A stretch of 64,000 nucleotides of DNA from contig CM022671.1 of the NCBI GenBank assembly GCA_012295275.1, forward strand, positions 17,128,956-17,192,955. Direction: 5' to 3'. This DNA is from Chrysomallon squamiferum. Taxonomy: Eukaryota; Mollusca; Gastropoda; Neomphalida; Peltospiridae. Of this stretch, positions 25,183-37,206 are shown piece after piece; the first letter of the stretch is position 1, and each line of letters begins with the position of its first letter. The notes beneath the pieces are model-generated. The model was not told the origin of the DNA and did no database searches. It saw only the letters and a list, made by a program, of their open reading frames with translations. A program made the position numbers and the translations under genes.

Positions 25183-25635
25183 AGTGGGTGTGTTCATGTA
25201 ACAAAGCAAATATATAAAATACATTTTATAGTATAGAGTTGTTAAATAAATAAATAAATAAATAAATATATAGAGCAAAGGTTTTGACTACCGTTAACTA
25301 TCCAACACAAATACTTCTCTATACCAGCTTAGTGTAAATGTATATGTTATACAATATTTCCTAACAAATATACTTAATTCAACGGTCAAAGTACATCTCC
25401 GTACAAACGATTCTGTGCATCAGTTTAGTATACTTGATACTTTTACCTGTTCAAAATATTAGGGTATACCTCAGTGTGTTTAGTGTGCTTTTCAACTATC
25501 ATTTGCTTTGTTGCATTCTAGCATCAAAGTAGACCCCAAGTCTGACTTGCCAATTTTCACTTTTACGTCTAAACTCCACTTTTCTAGATTCCATTTAAAA
25601 CAGGCTAAAATGTAATTACGAAAAATGCTTTTATA

Positions 25636-25740
<105 letters not shown>

Positions 25741-27124
25741 ATGTGCGCTTGAGAGTATATCTGCATTCATTATGTGTTTGTGTGCAATGTTTAAGAATGA
25801 TTTAATAAGATTTTAAAAATTCAAAGAAAGACTGTCTGATAAAGTATTTTCATTTCATTTAGTTATAGCAAATTATATTATTCATTACAATATTTTATTG
25901 TGACCAGTTATAAATTTGGTTCAAAATCAAGTTTTATTCTGAATATTTAACCTTATTTTCTGTGGGGTTTTTTTCTTATAAGCTTCTTTCTAATTACAAT
26001 CAAATCTACTTTAGATTACTGTAGAGTACGTTAATGTAAACCAGCATACACTGAGCTTGTTAAATGCATTTTTTCTTAAGCTCAGTATACTGATGTACGT
26101 TTTATAAGCTCCGTTTATTTATTTTATTTTGTTTTTGGAGATGTCTGCATGCAATTTGTGCATAAACTGTGAATATATTAAAACGCAATGTGTAAATATC
26201 TTCATTAATGCACTCAACGCTCACGCAGGGTGTGTAATCTTGACATCCTTGGAAGGCGAATTCAGAAAAAAATAAAATAAAATAAAAAATAAACAAAGTC
26301 CAAACTGAAAATGTTCTACACAATTAAAGAACGATTACAGAGTAGTTGAAAATGAATAGAATTTAGGTTGGAGGAGGATGTGAAAGTTACTGGGATTGGG
26401 TTGGGTTAAGGGTAGATTGTGATTAACTCGATGTATTTGTGGGGTTTGCTCTTTCTGTTTTTAAATCCTGTCTATTAACACAGTAATTGACGTTTATTTT
26501 TCTTCTCTTGTTATGTAAGAATTATGAAAAAATGTCTGTCAAGTTTACTTCAGGTAACCTGATTTTTTTGTTGTTGAATTTATTGCTTTATTGGTTATTT
26601 GACATTTAAAATTTAACAGCGTTTATAAATAAGGTCTTTTTAAAAAAAAAAAAAATACTAACTTGGAGAAGATTAATTATCCCCTTCAGGGTTAGAAGCA
26701 CAGAAACCTTTGTTTGTATGACCTAAGGAGAAATATTTCCAGAAGATGGCACAAAAAACCAGAATCGATTTTTAAATAAGCCAGTGTTTTAAAATATTTA
26801 AAATGCACATAAATAAAACTACCCGTCCTTTTTCAAAAGCAATGCGTAAAGCATTAAAAAATATATATATTATCTAAACACTACTGGTTCTACTCCTCGA
26901 TGTTTCTTGTTTGTTTGATTGTATACATTTATGCTAAAATCATAAAATATCTTCTGATAAAATTTTAAAAAAAAAAGAAGAAAAAAAGTAAAATACAATA
27001 AGCAAGCTATGCTGTCATTACTGCTCTTCGATTTTTTTTTTTTTTTTTTATTATTTGGAAACAATGTAAGAAACATCGTGATGAAGACGACATCATCATC
27101 TAAAAAAAAAAAAACGTGCTTGCA

Positions 27125-27630
27125 TACGTCCCGGGTAGTGGAGCAACCATGAGGCGCTGCCTTTGTCATATCAGTCCAGCAGATCTACGGATCTCATGAA
27201 TAAGTATGAGACATTATTTGTAAAGACAGTTCCTAGATTGACTGGGCTATGCTCCCGTGCTTTCATGAATTTATTGGACAAGGGGACGCCCCTGGCTTTC
27301 TTCTCTCGTATGAGACTGCGGCTAGGCAAGGGTCGACATTCTGCACATCGCGGAAAGCAGCCCGGCTCTGGGTTGCTAATTAAATGCGTGCTTATTTCTT
27401 CGGCTGTGGATTAAGCAGCCCTGGCAACCCCCGACCTCAGTTTGTTTTGCGAGCCCCGCAGTTAAAACGGACAGGCATTATTATCCAATCTACAAACGTT
27501 ACCAAATCCGTGCGCGCTAACTTTAGCTTCAAGCCGTCGTGTCTTGATCCCCCCAATTATAGGAATAATGAATCAAGCATTATTTCCCTTTATCGCGCCG
27601 TCGTTAAAAGTTCGCCGCTGAAATATTAAC
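27125..27630. promoter_or_regulatory. GC-rich island, candidate conserved non-coding element
   Basis: An abrupt 500-bp island with many CpG and GC-rich words and no simple repeats, set in AT-rich DNA. Two frames on plus stay open for about 80 codons each, but neither gives a recognisable protein. Homeodomain-type words (gctaattaaat, ggattaagc) and ccctggcaaccc are visible. It could be an enhancer, a CpG-type promoter or a non-coding exon between the divergent genes. Confidence 0.4.
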
Positions 27631-28140
27631 ATAGAAAATACTTTTTCAAATGGAATGATTATGGTACTATTTTATAGCGATGAGGTTATATGGAAAAGAA
27701 AACATTTTTGCTTAATATTTTCATGCGTTGTTTTTATATCGAGATGCAATGCTGAGTGATTTGTTGCAGCCCAGTGTTAAGATGAAACAAGAAATTTGTT
27801 AGTGTAGTCAGTTGTTTATGTATGTAAATTTAATACACGTAACTTAATAATACTTGCTTAATGCGTATAAATTATCTACATCAGTTTCTGTTTATTTTAT
27901 TTATTACAATCATTATATTAAGAATTCGTATCATCTGTCTATAACATAAGGGTTTCGTCTACTCAACTTTTGAAAATAACAAATGCAATATTTTTCCTAG
28001 AAAGTTTAAAATAGATAAAAATAATTCTTATATAATTCAGCTGATTAATTTGAGCATTAATAGGAATATTTGTGAGCAACTACATAATGTATCTCATTCG
28101 TGTGAAAATCGTATTGCGATATTCAGTAATATTACGCTTC

Positions 28141-28258
28141 ACGTCATTTCGGCATACGTCAAATTCGTCTTTCTGCCGCCTTTCGAGATAACGTCTCTGT
28201 TCAGCGAACGTTATTACGTCCGACGCTACCTTATCTACGTCATAACAAAATGACGTCA
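28141..28258. promoter_or_regulatory. Cluster of CRE-like ACGTC sites
   Basis: ACGTCA occurs at 28141, 28156 and 28237, ACGTC at 28191 and 28216, and a full palindromic TGACGTCA at 28251. This density in 118 bp of AT-rich DNA suggests binding by CREB/ATF-type bZIP factors. It lies about 2.7 kb upstream of the DEG/ENaC start and 6 kb upstream of SLC6. Confidence 0.45.
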
Positions 28259-28413
28259 TATAAATACATTTTTCCTTAAATGTATTTAAAATAAATAAAA
28301 TCAGTAAAAAATTAAAAATAAAAGAAAAACGAAAAAAGAAAAAGAAAATAAATTAATAATAAATGAATAAATAAAATTATATATATATATATATATATAA
28401 AACTAAAATATTC

Positions 28414-28455
<42 letters not shown>

Positions 28456-28779
28456 ATAATAATAAAAATGAATAAATAAATAAAAATAAAAATAAGAATT
28501 AAATAAAAACGAATTAAAAATGTGAAATATGTATAACCACCTCTCCGAGGTTCCAGCACGAAGACGAGATGTCAAGTTTAAGTCAAATATTTATTATTCT
28601 TTACAAATTACGACTAAACTATTTTTAATGCCTTGACTAGAATTATATTCTTCCGCGTGTTATTCACTCCAACTGTAAGGTGTTTGTCGTCAAACGTAAG
28701 ACTGTTTCTATGGCCAAATCACAAGGCAAATGATATAATTTTATTGATAGTGTTGATTATATCAAAAAACAACAACAAC

Positions 28780-28788
28780 AACAACAAC

Positions 28789-28842
<54 letters not shown>
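28780..28842. repeat. (AAC)n(AAT)n microsatellite
   Basis: A run of AAC then about 18 AAT units, intergenic. Confidence 0.95.
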
Positions 28843-28843
<1 letters not shown>

Positions 28844-30992
28844 TTAATAAAATAAATAAAAGAAAATAAAAGAAAAAGAAAGAGAGAAAAAATAAAAACC
28901 TGATATGTGGTTTTTTTTTAGAATTCTTTAAGATTTAGCGGCATTTATAATCTTTCGCGAGGTATTTATGCTAGTTTTGCGTTAGTTTCTGTCGTCATTT
29001 TAAGATAGTTTATAGCTTCTGGAACCATTTACTGAGGATAGTGAGGGTATGACCTTATCGTAGTAAAGCGAACATTAATTGCAATAATTGCTGTTGATAC
29101 AAATCATTTTGTATTTGTATTAATCAATACATACAATGTGTCCCCATCTCAGATTTATTATTTTATTATTTACTAACTCTTTTGTTTGTCAGTGAATGAC
29201 TCCCGTATGCATCAACATATTTACCTGCTGACAACTCGTCCTTTCAGTGCAGTTGCAGTTGCTTCCCTTCGATAATTTAAAAAATGTACGGTGGCTATGT
29301 AAAATAAATTATTCTTGGTTTAAATCATGTGTTTATACACATATACTGACATCGAGATGAATATTATTAATAGATTCACATGTATTAATGATGTCAATAT
29401 TATTACTTAACGTCTACAGTTTAAAATTATAAACTAATATTATATTGTGTATGTTTGCTAGTTTCTGTTTAACGTGGCCCCCCACTAATTTATTTGTTTG
29501 TTTGTTTGTTTGTTTTTGTTCATTTGTTTTGATTGTTTGATTGTTTGTTTGTATATTTTTGTTTGTTTAAATTCATAGCATTGTATAATATTTATTTCAG
29601 CAGTATCAGCAGTAATGAAAACTATTTAAAATCTTTTAATTCAAATTTACTTGCTTCGTTAAAAAAAGGGTAATCAGACTTATTATTTTAGACAATGTTT
29701 GCCGAGTTTGGTAAAGTACATGCCTAATTTAAAAACTGATATCCTGTGTTGAACTGAATTATTTAATTTCCCTAAAATTGGTAAAACAATAATAACAACA
29801 ACAGCAACAACAATAATAAATAAATAAACAAATAGACAGACAGACAGACAAACAAACAAACAAACAAATAAATAAATAAATACATAAATAAATAAATACA
29901 TAAGTACATAATAAATATCCTTCAAGAAACATACTCCAGAGAGAGCGGACGTCACAGAACATTCAGCAACGTAAACGATCTGTGTATTTTGTTTGTGGAA
30001 GCCATTAAATCAATAAACAATTCGAAAAAAAAAAATAATAATTAAATTATTAATAAAAAATAAAACAATAAAAAAAAAAAAAAAAAAAAAAATTAAAAGA
30101 TTATGTCTCTGTAACGTTAATACTGAAAGAGGGATCGAAAAAGGTTTATTAGATCTATTTGTGAAACTGAATAATACGTTACAAATTTAAACAAAATATC
30201 AGCAGTCAAATAACGAGTCATCTGTGCACATAACGAATTTACGAAACTGTAGTACATATCATAGTAATTCACAAAAACTTGTTATTTTTCAAAATCAAAC
30301 TTTGTTATTAGCAAAGATTGGTAATACGAAAACAAAAAATATCGTCATTTGGAACAATACAAAATCTGAAACATGGTCTCTGTGTTCAGTTCATGCTGTC
30401 AACAGGTTTATATTAGAACAAGCCTGTAAAGAAGCCAATTAATATTTAACCAAAAACCTCTTCACTTATCAGCAGACAGTCGATAGAAAAAACCAGCACA
30501 TTAACATTACTTTTGTTGTCGTCAAATTTAACTGCACATTCTATGACCAGTGGCGACATCAGTACCACTTAAAACTTTACATAGCATAAACAAAAATCCC
30601 TAGTGTTTTTGCCATTGAGATGCATATAGACATTTTAATTCCCTGGAGGTATTTTTAACCAATTTTATCAGAATTATATTTATTTATTTACGAACACACA
30701 AATAATACCAAAACATATTTTCGTAGGACCATCCAGTTGGTAATCGCAGCCAATTGTAGCAGAAGGAAAATGTAATTTAACTTAATTCCATTTTACTCTA
30801 GCAATTTAAATGTTTTTAAAGAATTTAAAAGAATTCCTGTTAAATTTAGTTTCAGTGGCGGTGCCTGCTGCCTTTAAGAATATGTTAATTTCTTCGTAAC
30901 AGTTTTCAGTTACGACTCAGAACCTCTCTTGTCAAAAGGATTCACGTAACTAATTTGATTTACTGTCTTCGTTAAGTTTAGTTTTAGAGGCG

Positions 30993-31168
30993 ATGGCTAC
31001 GTTTAAGAGCACGTTGAAAGAGTTCGCGGAGAACACATCGGCTCACGGTGTAAACAAGGTCGTTTCTGCTAAGGGATGTTTTGTTAAGTTTATCTGGCTG
31101 ATCCTGTTTCTCGGTGCAATGGTACTAATCGTGTTCCAAGTGTCAAGATTAGTGACAAATTACATGCG
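30993..31168 (+). CDS. DEG/ENaC exon 1 (N-terminus and TM1)
   Basis: MATFKSTLKEFAENTSAHG, then the TM1 helix FIWLILFLGAMVLIVFQV, ending RLVTNYMR at donor ATGCG|gtacgt. The start is the Met just before the conserved FAENTSAHG block, at the usual family distance from TM1. Confidence 0.92.
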
Positions 31169-32362
31169 GTACGTTTTTATTTTCTGGTTATCAAATTACT
31201 GTGATTTTGTGTGTGCGTGTTTGTCCCTGTGATATATATATATATGTGAGTGTGTATGTATATGTTTATGTCTGTGTAAGTATGTATGAATGAATGTATG
31301 TTTGTATGTAATGCGTATGTATGCGTGAATATATGTATGTATTAATGTGTATATATATATATATATATATATATGTGTATGTTTATGTATGTATGCGTGT
31401 ATTTAGGATTGAATATTCTCTGTCTTATGTAATTTAGGATTAGTGAATATTCTCTGTCGTGTATCTACGTCTGAATAGACTCTGCATATAGACAATATTC
31501 GGGAACGCATTGGCGCAGTAGGACATTTTAAGAAAGTAAAGCTTTATTGTCGTATGATATTCTACTGCTCTTGTGATTTGCATACATTCGCCGCTGCACT
31601 GTTTTTACGAACAGTGTAGAATAAACAAACTGACAAATAAACAGACAAAACACGCAACATCTGTTGACACGTTTGCAGCATCCGTGGTTGTCAGAAAACA
31701 AAACAATTATTTTTCATCTGCTGATATTAAATATTAATTATTTATTGTTCAGTGATTTGGAACGTGGATGTCCCATCTTTAGGGACTTTTATTGCTTTCT
31801 TTGACATTTTCTATAACAGAAACAAATAACAAAATGATCACATTGTTATTTTTTACTTATACTTAAAGTCTAAAAGTATAGAAAATATACGTACATTTGA
31901 TAAGAAAATATAAAAAGCTAAACAAACAAATAAAAAAAAATAATCTACAAAAATAAAAAATAATAATAATAATAAATCAATAATTTAAAAAAATGTATAT
32001 AAAGTTCTGTTATTTTCTTTATTTTTATTATATATATATAACAGAACTTTATTATATATATATAACAGAACTTTTTATTTATTTTAATCTGTTAATTAAT
32101 TCCATCTAAATAAACATGATTAGTGACACTCTCTTTGTTTAATTATAAGGCAATTTCAATATTTTATTTTATTTTCCACAGCTGGTTTTCACTTAGAACT
32201 TTTTTTCATAAATGATAATTAGATATGCTAACAATTTTTTCGTAATACATGACAATGAAATGTACGGGTTTTTAGTGGGGTTTTTCAGTATATATTTTTC
32301 CTTTCTTTTTGTTCTTTATTTATTTATTTCTTCTTCTTCTTCTTCTTCTTCTTCTTCTTCTT

Positions 32363-32429
<67 letters not shown>

Positions 32430-32709
32430 TTCAGGAGACCTGTGACGCCTACAACAGTCGTGCAAAGCAAGCCGCTGATCTTTCCTTCTGTGACGATTTG
32501 TAACTTAAACCCAGCTCAGTTAACCAGAGTCAAGGAAAACGACGACATGATCTACATCGTTAACAACAGCGCCAACTTTATGTCCGTACCTCTGTCATTG
32601 TTTCCTGATAATCTAGTAAGTACAGTTGCTATTTTACATTTATTTATTTATTTTCGTTGACAAAGTAAACATATTTTAGTTATCATTATCATCAGTCATA
32701 ATCTTTATC

Positions 32710-32806
<97 letters not shown>

Positions 32807-33737
32807 TGTTTTTGAATGTCAAGTTTGTAATTGCAGTTTTGTTTTTTGAGACTAAATTTTAAAATAAATTATATAATTAAATAATTCTGTATCTTATCGT
32901 TAGATTATTTACCTTTACAATGATCAATCTTTCAGTAAAGGCACCGAATCCAGAAATGTCCTTGAATTTTTATACGTAACACACACTCTCACTCACAAAC
33001 ACACACCTACTGCATTCATGCATCTGTGTGTGTGCGTGTGCGTGTCGTGTGTGTTTGTGTGTGTCTGGATGTTTGTGTTATAGACAATGTGTAAAATTCG
33101 GCCACTCTGTAAACTTGTCTGATTCATTCCATAAACATGCATAGCGATTATTATTAATAATTTATTTATTCATCGATTTATATATTAATTCAATTCATTG
33201 TTATTATTTTTTTTTTACAGATACTTGTCACAGATAATTCAGAACCAGAAATAGGTAACTCCTCATGTAAGTGACATATGTAAAATTAAATTAAAACCAA
33301 ATACATGTACTGTCAAACATAAATTTCAAATATAACAAATCAATGTTTAAATTTTTACATTTAAATTTCTTTTCGTTATATTAAATTAACTAAAAAATAA
33401 TGCTTTGCATGCAGAGTACTGTAAAAAATTATAATTTAATTGATTTTTTCCTGTATTAAATTAACAAAACAAATTTTCATAGTGTTACAGACGGATCCAT
33501 AGACTGATATCACAGTACCTTTTATTAAAAATAAAAATGGAATTTTCTTTTTGTCGATGACTACTTTCTTATAATGAAATTCCTTTTGAAATTTGGGGCA
33601 TCCTATATAATATTGTTTATTTACAAAGAAACTCATTTGTCTATAATAACAAATGAACAACACGTTTTATTGTCATTGTTGTTATTGTTAGTCTTACTGT
33701 TATTATTACTATTATTTTTATTATTGTTGTTGTTGTT

Positions 33738-33772
<35 letters not shown>

Positions 33773-36700
33773 ACTGTTATTGTTGTTGTTGTTATTATTA
33801 ACGCAGTACAAGATTTGCTGGATGAGTACGCTGAAGAATTCATGATGAGATTTAACGCAGGGGGAGATAATTTGACGTCGTTTTTGTCTCAGCCGCTTGA
33901 AGAATTTCTTGTCGATTGTACGTTTGCTGGACGTGTCTGTTCTTTATCGTAAGTTTGTGTTTAAATCTTAGTGTTCTTCCTTCTAGAAGACTGCCGTGGA
34001 CACAATCTCTGACCTTGCCAGAGAGTTCTGTTCTGTCTGTCACAGTGTAAGTTTATGTCAACACTTTACAATAATCAACTAACCGAGGGAAAGTTTAGGT
34101 GATCGACATGTTAACCTTCTACAGCATGTTATTTGTATTGTACAGTGATGTTAGTCTGAGGTATAATAAATAAAATATTAATTAGTGTCGGTACGTCCAC
34201 TCTGCGGTAAGTGGCCTAGAAAGGTAGTACATATTTCCTGTTCATAGGAAGGTGCATACAAAAAGCTCCTTGCTGCTAAATAGTAACGGTAGGAGCAGCG
34301 AGCGGGTTTTCTTCATGTAATCATTATACTTATACAAGTTATAGAAGACAAGAGTTCACAAAACATTCCAGCATTTCTAACATGAAGAAATTTAAATAAA
34401 CTACCTTCTTATATATATATCTATCATTTTCTTATCATCCTATAATTTAATTCCAATACTTTATATATATTCTATACACAGTTTTTAATTTGTGCCAAAT
34501 AATCAACTGATGAATCATACATTTTCCCTTTCCTTCCAATATGAGACTAAATACTTACATGTTTTATGGACAGTACAACAGCGAACAGTGAAAAGGTCTA
34601 ATAGTGCATGGTACATACATTCTAAGTATTGAAGTACTCATTCTGTGTTCATCTTTTTGGGGTTAGGGTTATTGCTGGACGATTTAAAGGTTGTGTTACA
34701 ATTAGTGGCAATCTTGATATGTTCCCTTTACTGCATTCTACCTGCAATATAGAAGTGATCCCTATTGTGTTTACTCATCTGACAGCCCTGGATGAAAGCG
34801 TCAACAATTACTTTCCGTCATTAAAGACAGAAAAGTATGATTTGATTAGAGATCCTTTCATAAATCATTCTTCCAACCCTGAACTTGAGTTACAGTTATA
34901 TGCTGTCTATGACATGCCATGTTTTTATTTTGAAAAAAAAACCCAAATATTTTTCATATTTATTTAGCCAGATGTGTCATTATTTTTTCATGTGTTCCAG
35001 GGTGTGCCGTTGGCAAAAAAAGATTGAGAGGGTTAGCGTTATTTTGAGTGAGGGTTAGGGTTAGAGTTAAGGTCAATATTAGGGTTAGTTAGGGTTACAG
35101 TTAGAGTTAGGGTCAGGGTAAGGTGTAGAGTCAGTGTCAGGATAAGGGTTAGGGTTAGTTAGGGTTCATTTTAGGGTTAAGGTTTGGGTGAGGGTCAGTG
35201 TCAGGGTTAAAGTTAGGGTTTAGATCAGTTTTAGGGGTAGGGTTATGGTTATAATCAGTTTTAGGGTTAAGATATTTTGAGTGAGGGTTAGGGTTAGGGT
35301 CAGTATAAGGGTTAGTTAGGTTTAGGGTTATGCTCAGTATTAGGGTTAGTTAGGGTTAGGGTTAGGTTTTAGGGTTAAGGTTAGGGTTAGGGTTACGGTT
35401 AGGATCAGTTTTAGGGTTATGGTTAGAGTTAAGGTTAGTGTTAGATTTGTTAAGGTTTACATTAGGATCAGTTTTTGGGTTAGGGTTTTGGTATATTTTA
35501 GGGTTATGATTAGGATCTTCTTATATTCGTTGTCACTATCACTGGAGGTTATTGAGAGTTCTTTACAGTTGACTTATAATTATATTTTTTAATGAGCAGA
35601 ATACTTAGATCAGGATACACGATAATCTTTTAACTGCGCTCCCTTCTGAAGATGGACTTGATTCAGTTTTCCACAGGACGTATTACACTGAAAACAAAAG
35701 TCTTTCAACTGCCTGTTGTTTTGTTTGATTTCGAACAATTTTGAACATTCGGGATAGCATCAAAAATCATTATCCCCAGTTTATCCCTTCTTTTACGAAC
35801 CTGAATGATTGATTTGGTTGTTTGAATCAGTGAAAGGTGAATAATTAAATGATTGTTTGTAATAAGTAATGTAAATAGAAGGCTCAGAATGAAGGTAGGA
35901 GTGCTGAATAAAAAAAAAAAAAAAAATAAAAAAATAAATAAAAGACCCCACCAAATAAATAACCACACACTTAAAAAACATAATAAAAATAATGATAAAA
36001 AATTTCTTTCTTTCTTCCTTTGTATTTTCCTCCCCAAAAAGCCAAGCCCACATTTTCTATATAAACCCCACCAAAAAATTCATCTTTAAATAGAAATGCT
36101 GGAGTGTTTGGAACTCTTTCCTTATAGGCAGTATATGTTAGACATTTGATAAACGAAAAATATTATTGTTATTATAACTATTACTATTACTATTATTATT
36201 ATTATTATTACTATGTAGTGATGTTTTTTATCTTAATTCTTTCATTCCTTTACGTAGATTATATTGATATTTTCAGCTGTTTTTTTTAAAAATACCTGTT
36301 GTACTTTTTTGTTTTTATTATTTTAAATTTAATATTGAATACACTTAGATGTTCATATTTGTTTATTTTCTTAGAGATTTTCAGCGCTTGAATAACTTTG
36401 ATTATGGCACATGTTACCAGTTTCCGAACAGAGAAGTATATAACAACGGGATTCTCTTTCACAATGCTGGATCTGTGTTTGGTAAGTAGCTTAAAACAGT
36501 TTGAATTTACAACTTGATGGAAAGATTAAAGGAGTACATAAAAAAAAATAATGCTGGATAACTTTACTGAGGAATATAGTTCTTTGGATTCTTTGCCTAT
36601 GCAAAAATCGTATAGCTTTATCAGGATTCATTGCAAATGACATTACTTTTTTTCTTTTATGATAGTACAATGTAGAAAAGCTGGCTGCAGCTAATTTAAA

Positions 36701-36849
36701 ACAAAACAGAGTGACTTAATTCTGTACGTACTGATTATTATACTGATAATATACAAAAATGATATTTTTATAATGTTCAATTATAGCTGTATTATGGCCA
36801 TTATTCTTTTAAATGATCATTATTTGATATAAGTTAGTGACACCGCAGA

Positions 36850-36885
<36 letters not shown>

Positions 36886-37172
36886 TGTGTGTTGTGTGTG
36901 TTTAACTACTGAGTAGGCAATACAAATAAAAATGAGGCCTAATCATCAGGGAGTAAAATCCAGAAGCGGGACCCAGAAGCGACTTTAGTTCACATTGCTT
37001 CAAAATCTTAATCCCAGATCTGAGATGTCGTGGTTACGTTTTTATAAGATTTATAAACACCTGTGAGATGGAACAAGCCTACTGAAGAAGATAAAAGAGG
37101 TTAACCTGAAAGTGCCAAACAGCTGAAGTTTCAAAACCTCAAAACAGTAGATCCACCATCTGGTGTGTGTGC

Positions 37173-37206
<34 letters not shown>

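Noticed and set aside
27163-27629. Two overlapping plus-strand ORFs as protein genes
   Set aside because: They overlap in different frames, have no recognisable domain, and are better explained by the GC-rich island having few stop codons.
33966-34060. Second copy of the DEG/ENaC exon 4 donor
   Set aside because: gtgtaagtttatgt near 34046 resembles the true donor gtaagtttgtgt, but the flanking match is too weak to call a duplication.
35025-35520. True chromosome end
   Set aside because: The array is degenerate and flanked on both sides by exons of one gene.
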